Positions 41,148-45,538 of a stretch of DNA of 45,538 nt are shown piece by piece. The stretch comes from Nitrospirales bacterium (GTDB lineage: Bacteria; Nitrospirota; Nitrospiria; Nitrospirales; UBA8639): NCBI GenBank assembly GCA_029261255.1, contig JAJDBQ010000208.1, positions 1-45,538 of the forward strand, in the 5' to 3' direction. The notes below the pieces were generated by a model that was not told the origin of the DNA, ran no database searches, and was given only the letters and a program-made list of their open reading frames with translations. Numbering within the stretch: the stretch's first letter is position 1; each line of letters begins with the position of its first letter. A program made the position numbers and the translations under genes.

Positions 41148-41871
41148 AGGCGATCAGGACGACGAGCGCCATGCCAACTTGCGGGAGTGCTTGACTCCAA
41201 CCAGCGATAATGAGGGGACGGACAGCATCAATGACCCATGTCATTGGATTGAAGAATGCTAAGGCTTGCATCCAACCGGGCATGGCAGCCAATGGTACTA
41301 ACGCTGAGCTCAGAAAAATCATAGGTAGGGAAAGAAAGCCGAGGACTGAGAAGAAATCTCCATGGCTTTTGACGGTAAAGGCCATGGCCATAGAAATGGC
41401 TGTTAATCCGACTCCAAATAGCATGCCGATGAGAAGGATGACAGTAATGCCCAAAAGGCCGGTTTCTGGAATGACGCCAAAGAGAAACGCCACGGCTAAA
41501 ATGACAAGAATTTGCATTCCCGTAATGGCCATGACAAAGAGAAAGCGGCTTAGAATAACTGAAGAGCGCTTAATAGGTGTGGACATCAGGCGTTCGAGAA
41601 ATCCATTTTCTTTATCGAACAGCAAATCGATGCCCCCGGCCAAGCCATTGTTGAGCACGGTCATGACCACGACCCCAGCAGCGAGAAAGCTCATGTAGTT
41701 TGGGGCTTGCAGCACTTGGATGTCAGCGGCTTTTTGGAATAAGTTTCCAAAGAAAATGAGCCAAAAAATCATCGGTTGAGCCAGGGTAAATAGCATGCTG
41801 AACTTTTCTCGACTGAGCCGTTTGACCCATCGATTGGTTAGGGCGAGGACTTCTTGTATTTGTTCATTCAT
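41092..41871 (-). CDS. ABC-2 type transporter permease
   Basis: 259 residues, six hydrophobic segments, ABC-2 permease family (DrrB/NodJ-like): the motifs MSFLAAGVVVMTVLNNGLAGGIDLLFDKENGFLERLMSTPI and SSALVPLAAMPGWMQALAFFNPMTWVIDAVRPLI are typical. It partners the ATPase encoded just upstream (39-base gap). The pair would form a two-subunit-type exporter in the inner membrane; the substrate cannot be told (drug, lipid, polysaccharide). The 3' end overlaps the SirB1-like frame. Confidence 0.92.
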   Translation of the reverse strand: MNEQIQEVLALTNRWVKRLSREKFSMLFTLAQPMIFWLIFFGNLFQKAADIQVLQAPNYMSFLAAGVVVMTVLNNGLAGGIDLLFDKENGFLERLMSTPIKRSSVILSRFLFVMAITGMQILVILAVAFLFGVIPETGLLGITVILLIGMLFGVGLTAISMAMAFTVKSHGDFFSVLGFLSLPMIFLSSALVPLAAMPGWMQALAFFNPMTWVIDAVRPLIIAGWSQALPQVGMALVVLIAFDALCLYGGAKAFKRSVG

Positions 41872-41910
41872 AACGAGCGTATTCCTACGAGATCAATCTT
41901 TTCTAGAGCG

Positions 41911-42891
41911 TTAGGTTTCTGTAGAGGCAGGAGGTTCGTCTTTGAGAGAGCGCCCGGTATGGGCAACAAAGACGTCATCTAAGCGGGGTCGATGATATTC
42001 AATACCATCTAACCGGCAACCGGCGATGGTATTGGTCGTTTCCATGATGCTAGGCAATGCTTTCTCAGGACCGTCCACGCGGATGTCCAGGCCATTTTCC
42101 CTAGGACGGATCGCTCGAACAAATGGCAAGCCCTGAAGTGCTGTGGTCAGTTGATTCAGGATCTCGGGAGTTGCGTCGCTCAGGGTTAGCCACACCCCAT
42201 CTCCACCAAGACTCGCTTTGAGGTCTTTAGGAGAACCCATTGCACGAATTTCTCCGCGATCAATGATCGCAATCCGATCACAAAGTTGGTCTGCTTCATC
42301 TAAGTAATTCGTGGTGATGACGATGGTGATGCCTTGCTGTTGCAACTGTCGAATATGCTCCCAAATATTCAGTCGGCTTTGGACATCTAGTCCTAGAGTT
42401 GGTTCATCAAGAAAGAGTATTTTCGGATGCGGGAGCAATCCGCATGCAATGTCGAGTTTTCGCTTCATGCCCCCTGAGTAGCCCTTCGCGACTCGGTCGG
42501 CATCGTCCTCTAAGTTGACAAGCTTCAAGAGCGAGGCGATGCGGCTCAGCGCCTCTTGCTTGGGTATATGATAGAGTTCGGCAAAGAGCAGCAGGTGTTC
42601 TCGTCCAGTCAGAAATCGATCAATCGCGCGTTCTTGTGCCACATAGCCAATGAGGCGTCGAACCGTGTCAGCTTCTTTGACGACATCGTGTCCGAGAATG
42701 GTGGCCGTGCCTGTTGTGGGATTGAGCGTGGTAATCAGGATTCTGAGCGTCGTACTTTTTCCTGCTCCGTTTGGTCCTAAGAGTCCGAAAATTTCCCCGT
42801 GCTGTACAGTCAATGAAAGATTTTTGACTGCCTCAACAGAATCATACACTTTGCCGAGGTTGGAAACTTCAATGGCAGCAGATGACGACAT
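41911..42891 (-). CDS. ABC transporter ATP-binding protein (DrrA-like)
   Basis: 326 residues. Walker A GPNGAGKST (about 39-47), Q-loop near VAQERAID, signature YSGGMKRKLDIA (about 138-149), Walker B ILFLDEPTLGLD (about 158-169) and a switch His-like region (TNYLDEADQ). The C-terminal 100 residues form the extra domain of the DrrA/CcmA group (LDGIEYHRPRLDDVFVAHTGRSL). Powers the permease encoded next. The start is 4 bases after the stop of the LON-domain gene, so the two are co-translated. Confidence 0.94.
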   Translation of the reverse strand: MSSSAAIEVSNLGKVYDSVEAVKNLSLTVQHGEIFGLLGPNGAGKSTTLRILITTLNPTTGTATILGHDVVKEADTVRRLIGYVAQERAIDRFLTGREHLLLFAELYHIPKQEALSRIASLLKLVNLEDDADRVAKGYSGGMKRKLDIACGLLPHPKILFLDEPTLGLDVQSRLNIWEHIRQLQQQGITIVITTNYLDEADQLCDRIAIIDRGEIRAMGSPKDLKASLGGDGVWLTLSDATPEILNQLTTALQGLPFVRAIRPRENGLDIRVDGPEKALPSIMETTNTIAGCRLDGIEYHRPRLDDVFVAHTGRSLKDEPPASTET

Positions 42892-42895
42892 ATGT

Positions 42896-43552
42896 TTAGC
42901 CCTGTGTTTGGAGATCAGCGAGTTTGAATCGGATTAAGTCGATGAGTCGGCGCGCTTGCTGTGGAAGGTCGTCCGATTCGAGTAAGAATTGCTTTTCGTT
43001 CGGTGACAGGTCAAGTCCAGCCGAGAGATTATGCACAAGAATAGGATCAGTGAGGTTGACGGAACTAATGATGTCACAGAGTTCGTTGGCCTTCTTGGAT
43101 GTGAGATATTCCTGCGCGGTTTTTTCCAGATGCCGACGGATCTCTGATGTTAATGATGTCGTCGCATTAGGAATATAGGGCGTCATTCGGGCTTGCCGAT
43201 ATTTCGTCATGACCGTCTGCTCTTGATAGGTACACCGTTGTAAGCCCTGCAAGACAATGTTATAGCGACCATCTGATAGTTTGTGAGAGCTAATAATCCG
43301 TCCCACGCACCCGATGGGATAAATCGGTGGTTCGTCTTCGTATTGGTCTTCCCATCCATCTTTAAGGAGCGCCATACCGACGCACTGTCCTTCTGCAGAC
43401 GCTTCCTGAATCATTTCTCGGTATCGAGGTTCAAAGATGTGCAGGGGTAAATAGGTTTTTGGGAAAAATACGACTGTTGGGAGCGGAAAGATCGGCACGA
43501 TATCCGGTATAGGAAACGCGTCGGGTTCTTCTGAAGAAAAATGCAAAGACAT
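42896..43552 (-). CDS. LON substrate-binding-domain protein
   Basis: About 218 residues from ATG 43550-43552. It contains a LON N-terminal (PUA-like) domain without protease or AAA parts: PIFPLPTVVFFPKTYLPLHIFEPRYREMI, then GMALLKDGW, IGCVGRII and GRYNIVLQGLQR. This is a stand-alone LON-domain family (COG2802); function unknown. Longer starts (43603, 43696) exist but add residues not typical of the family, and none has a good ribosome binding site. It heads the operon LON - ABC ATPase - permease - SirB1-like. Divergent from the lipocalin gene with about 130 bases between. Confidence 0.87.
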   Translation of the reverse strand: MSLHFSSEEPDAFPIPDIVPIFPLPTVVFFPKTYLPLHIFEPRYREMIQEASAEGQCVGMALLKDGWEDQYEDEPPIYPIGCVGRIISSHKLSDGRYNIVLQGLQRCTYQEQTVMTKYRQARMTPYIPNATTSLTSEIRRHLEKTAQEYLTSKKANELCDIISSVNLTDPILVHNLSAGLDLSPNEKQFLLESDDLPQQARRLIDLIRFKLADLQTQG

Positions 43553-43683
43553 GCGATACGATAGCCGAGAATTTTCTTGAAAGTCAACGTGGCGGTGATT
43601 CATGAGCATGGTTGACAAAGTGAGGAAATGCTTGCGGGGCAAGGGATTTGTGCGCTTTTTGGCATCGTGGTATAAACGTTTGG

Positions 43684-44826
43684 ATGATGAGAGCAATTCT
43701 GGTCGTGATGGTCTGTTTCGTCAGCCAGGACATCTTTGCCGCAGACTCACCTTCCTCCACATCCCGGTTTTCTTCTGCGGAGCCCGGGTATGTGTATCTT
43801 TTTCCCCGTGACCACGGGAGCCATGAACCGTTTCAGACTGAATGGTGGTATTTTACTGGGCATTTACATGGGGAAAACGGACGACGTTTTGGGTATGAAC
43901 TGACATTTTTTCGGCGTGGGATTGACTCCCCTCATGTCTGGAATAATCCTTCAACATGGGCGATGCGACACGTGTATTTGGCCCATTTTGCCTTGACTGA
44001 TGAACATGCCGATCAATTTCGGGTTGCAGAGAAAATTAGTCGAACAGGGATCCGAAAAGCGGGTGCTCAGGCTAACGTTCTCGATGTCTGGATTGACCAG
44101 TGGAGTGCGAAGGCTGTGAGTCCTGATCATCGACAATTTCATCTTCAAGCGAAGGCTGAAGAATTTTCTATTGATCTTGTTGTTGAATCAGAGAAACCTC
44201 CTGTGATGCATGGGGCTCATGGTGTGAGTCAGAAGGGTGAGATACCAGGTCAAGCTTCTCATTATTATTCGCTCACGCGTCTTCATACCACTGGTTCAGT
44301 GAGGGTCGATGGTAAATCAATGGCTGTTGAAGGAGTCAGTTGGATGGATCACGAGTTTGGCTCAGGAGATTTGGGAGAAAATTTAGTGGGTTGGGATTGG
44401 TTCAGCCTTCAGTTGGACAATGAGCATGAAATTATGGCGTATGGCCTGCGTCGGGCTGATGGTACATTCGATCCTGCTTCGAGTGGAACATTGGTTTTCC
44501 CGAATGGTTCTTCTACTGTATTAGCTCTCCAGGATTGGCAGATCTCGGTGAACCGACATTGGACGAGTCCAACGACGGGAGCTCGTTATCCTCACCACTG
44601 GTCTTTCTCCATCCCAAATGCGCAGATTGAGTTGACGCTATCTCCTCGCATGTCCAACCAAGAACTGATCACCACGCATAGTACAGGAGTGACCTATTGG
44701 GAAGGATCTGTCGATGTCACGGGACAATGGAAAGGCCAGGACATTCATGGCCAAGGTTATGTGGAACTCACCGGGTATGCCGAACCGTCTGGACGTGAGG
44801 CTTTAGGCGTAAGGGGTAAGGAGTGA
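43684..44826 (+). CDS. Secreted CrtC/AttH-type lipocalin-like protein
   Basis: 380 residues from ATG 43684 (or 43687), signal peptide MMRAILVVMVCFVSQDIFA. Two lipocalin-like barrels of the CrtC/AttH family (COG5621): HEPFQTEWWYFTGHL...RRFGYELTFFRRG, then a WMDHEFGSGDLGENLVGWDWFSLQL motif with acidic residues found in the carotenoid 1,2-hydratase relatives, and a final VTGQWKGQDIHGQGYVELTGYAEP. Most bacterial members are uncharacterised periplasmic proteins found near ABC exporters, as here. No other carotenoid gene is in the window, so carotenoid hydration is unlikely. The last ten codons translate the left arm of repeat C3, so the natural end may have been altered. Confidence 0.88.
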   Translation: MMRAILVVMVCFVSQDIFAADSPSSTSRFSSAEPGYVYLFPRDHGSHEPFQTEWWYFTGHLHGENGRRFGYELTFFRRGIDSPHVWNNPSTWAMRHVYLAHFALTDEHADQFRVAEKISRTGIRKAGAQANVLDVWIDQWSAKAVSPDHRQFHLQAKAEEFSIDLVVESEKPPVMHGAHGVSQKGEIPGQASHYYSLTRLHTTGSVRVDGKSMAVEGVSWMDHEFGSGDLGENLVGWDWFSLQLDNEHEIMAYGLRRADGTFDPASSGTLVFPNGSSTVLALQDWQISVNRHWTSPTTGARYPHHWSFSIPNAQIELTLSPRMSNQELITTHSTGVTYWEGSVDVTGQWKGQDIHGQGYVELTGYAEPSGREALGVRGKE

Positions 44827-44919
44827 GAAGCAAGCTTATAGACTTAACCCGTAAGGCGTCTGGCGTGAAGCGATTCAGAAATTACTCGCCTGACGCCTTA
44901 TGCCTCACGCCTCACGCTT
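44801..44919. repeat. Family C inverted repeat, copy C3
   Basis: Left part TTAGGCGTAAGGGGTAAGG with GAGTGAG (about 44804-44826) and right part CGCCTGACGCCTTATGCC then TCACGC (about 44888-44919) are imperfect reverse complements. A shorter inner pair (TAAGGCGTCTGGCG at 44852-44865 with CGCCTGACGCCTTA) also exists. It overlaps the 3' end of the lipocalin gene and the first codons of the next gene. Confidence 0.55.
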
Positions 44920-45538
44920 GGTTCCCATGTCTTTCCCGGCACATTTCTCTTTGTTGCATTGTTGTTTTCCTATTCGGGCTCGTGGCATGCGGGCAGCGGA
45001 GTGATACCATTGTGTCGATTGCTCTTCATCCGACTAAGCCCAATATCATCTATGTGGCGACAGATGAAGCCGTGTATAAATCGAGCGATACGGGAACGAC
45101 ATGGACGCGGTTCGCTGGGGAATTGACGCGGACTCGTGTCATTAGTTTGGCGATTGATCCTAAATTATCCGCAACGGTTTTTGCGGGAACGATGGGCGAT
45201 GGGACATACAAAAGTCCAGATGGTGGAAGAACGTGGCATGTCTATAATGCAGGGATTCAGAAGGGAACGATTTCGGCCATTGTGAACCAAATGGTGTTTA
45301 ATCCACGAGGGACGGAGATGGTGTATGCGGGCACAACGGTTGGCGTGTTTCGTAGTATGGATGGCGGGCGCAATTGGGTGGAACGGATGACTGGCATGAC
45401 TGAAGTAAACTTCGTGGTGTCGTTGGAGATGGATCCTCAACGACCAAATGTGTTGTATGCGGGAACGACTGGTGGCGTATATCGTACGATCAATGGCACG
45501 GAAAGTTGGGAGAAGAAAACTGAGGGGATGGTCGCCGC
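44865..45538 (+). CDS. BNR/VPS10-type propeller lipoprotein, cut by the window end
   Basis: Open frame of 224 codons running off the right edge. From GTG 44865 the first 30 residues derive partly from repeat C3; then a type II signal, CCIVVFLFGLVAC, gives a lipid-modified Cys. The mature part is a sorting-nexin/BNR or YCF48-like propeller with repeated blades: SIALHPTKPNIIYVATDEAVYKSSDTGTTW, VFAGTMGDGTYKSPDGGRTW, VYAGTTVGVFRSMDGGRNW, VLYAGTTGGVYRTINGTESW. Likely an outer-membrane or periplasmic lipoprotein. The start is uncertain because no ATG lies in frame close to the signal; GTG 44865 is the best candidate and has no clear ribosome binding site. Confidence 0.75.
   Translation, partial: MKRFRNYSPDALCLTPHAWFPCLSRHISLCCIVVFLFGLVACGQRSDTIVSIALHPTKPNIIYVATDEAVYKSSDTGTTWTRFAGELTRTRVISLAIDPKLSATVFAGTMGDGTYKSPDGGRTWHVYNAGIQKGTISAIVNQMVFNPRGTEMVYAGTTVGVFRSMDGGRNWVERMTGMTEVNFVVSLEMDPQRPNVLYAGTTGGVYRTINGTESWEKKTEGMVA

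Noticed and set aside
43684-44826. Carotenoid 1,2-hydratase (CrtC) proper
   Set aside because: Only the fold-level pattern is shared and no carotenoid genes are present; the secreted AttH-like group fits better.

Overview
The window looks like chromosomal DNA of a free-living Gram-negative bacterium, most likely a Nitrospirota member close to Nitrospira. This rests on the gene mix (periplasmic c-type cytochromes, a cupredoxin, a SorAB-type sulfite dehydrogenase, sigma-54 control, small Cys-x2-Cys proteins) and on the dispersed hairpin repeats. It is an inference from family recognition, not a database result. No rRNA, intact tRNA, CRISPR array, transposase or integrase was seen. About 45 genes are called.

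Layout. 1-2300: a small secreted protein, a MidA/NDUFAF7-type methyltransferase and a mini zinc-ribbon protein. 2700-14500: three transport or channel proteins that all carry TrkA/RCK-type domains (SLC13-like permease, 2-TM K+ channel, CPA2 antiporter). They are interrupted at about 6.2-12.1 kb by an accessory stretch with a Fic enzyme, two tRNA 3' remnants, a large unrecognised protein and an ankyrin protein. 14850-21135: nine minus-strand genes centred on sulfite oxidation and export (rhodanese, zinc ribbon, DUF1264 lipoprotein, cytochrome c, TPR protein, SorA, SorB, TauE-like exporter). 21780-26655: a subtilase and a lipoprotein behind a sigma-54 promoter with a long upstream palindrome, next to a PAS/AAA+/Fis sigma-54 activator. 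26800-30000: a large exported protein, a cupredoxin and two very small genes. 30200-38700: a membrane protein, SelO, a zinc metallopeptidase, HNH, HEAT, MBL-fold and DUF416 proteins, and a truncated paralogue fragment. 38700-45538: a CpaE/TadZ-like ATPase, a minus-strand operon (LON domain, ABC ATPase, ABC permease, SirB1-like), a CrtC/AttH-type lipocalin protein, and the start of a BNR-propeller lipoprotein cut by the window end.

The most striking non-coding content is two dispersed structured repeat families. Family A (about 121 bp, seven full copies plus one remnant) is a long imperfect inverted repeat whose terminal arms differ between copies but mostly stay complementary. Family B (about 191 bp, three copies) has two conserved cores held by copy-specific stems of 8, 8 and 10 perfect base pairs; a second stem also covaries. 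These patterns suggest selection on DNA or RNA structure. A third, looser hairpin family (C) uses a GGCGTGAGG-type arm.

Other points of note are the sigma-54/enhancer architecture in front of the subtilase, a ten-G run near the end of the DUF416 gene that probably shifts its frame, and a decayed duplicate of the SirB1-like gene's 3' end.
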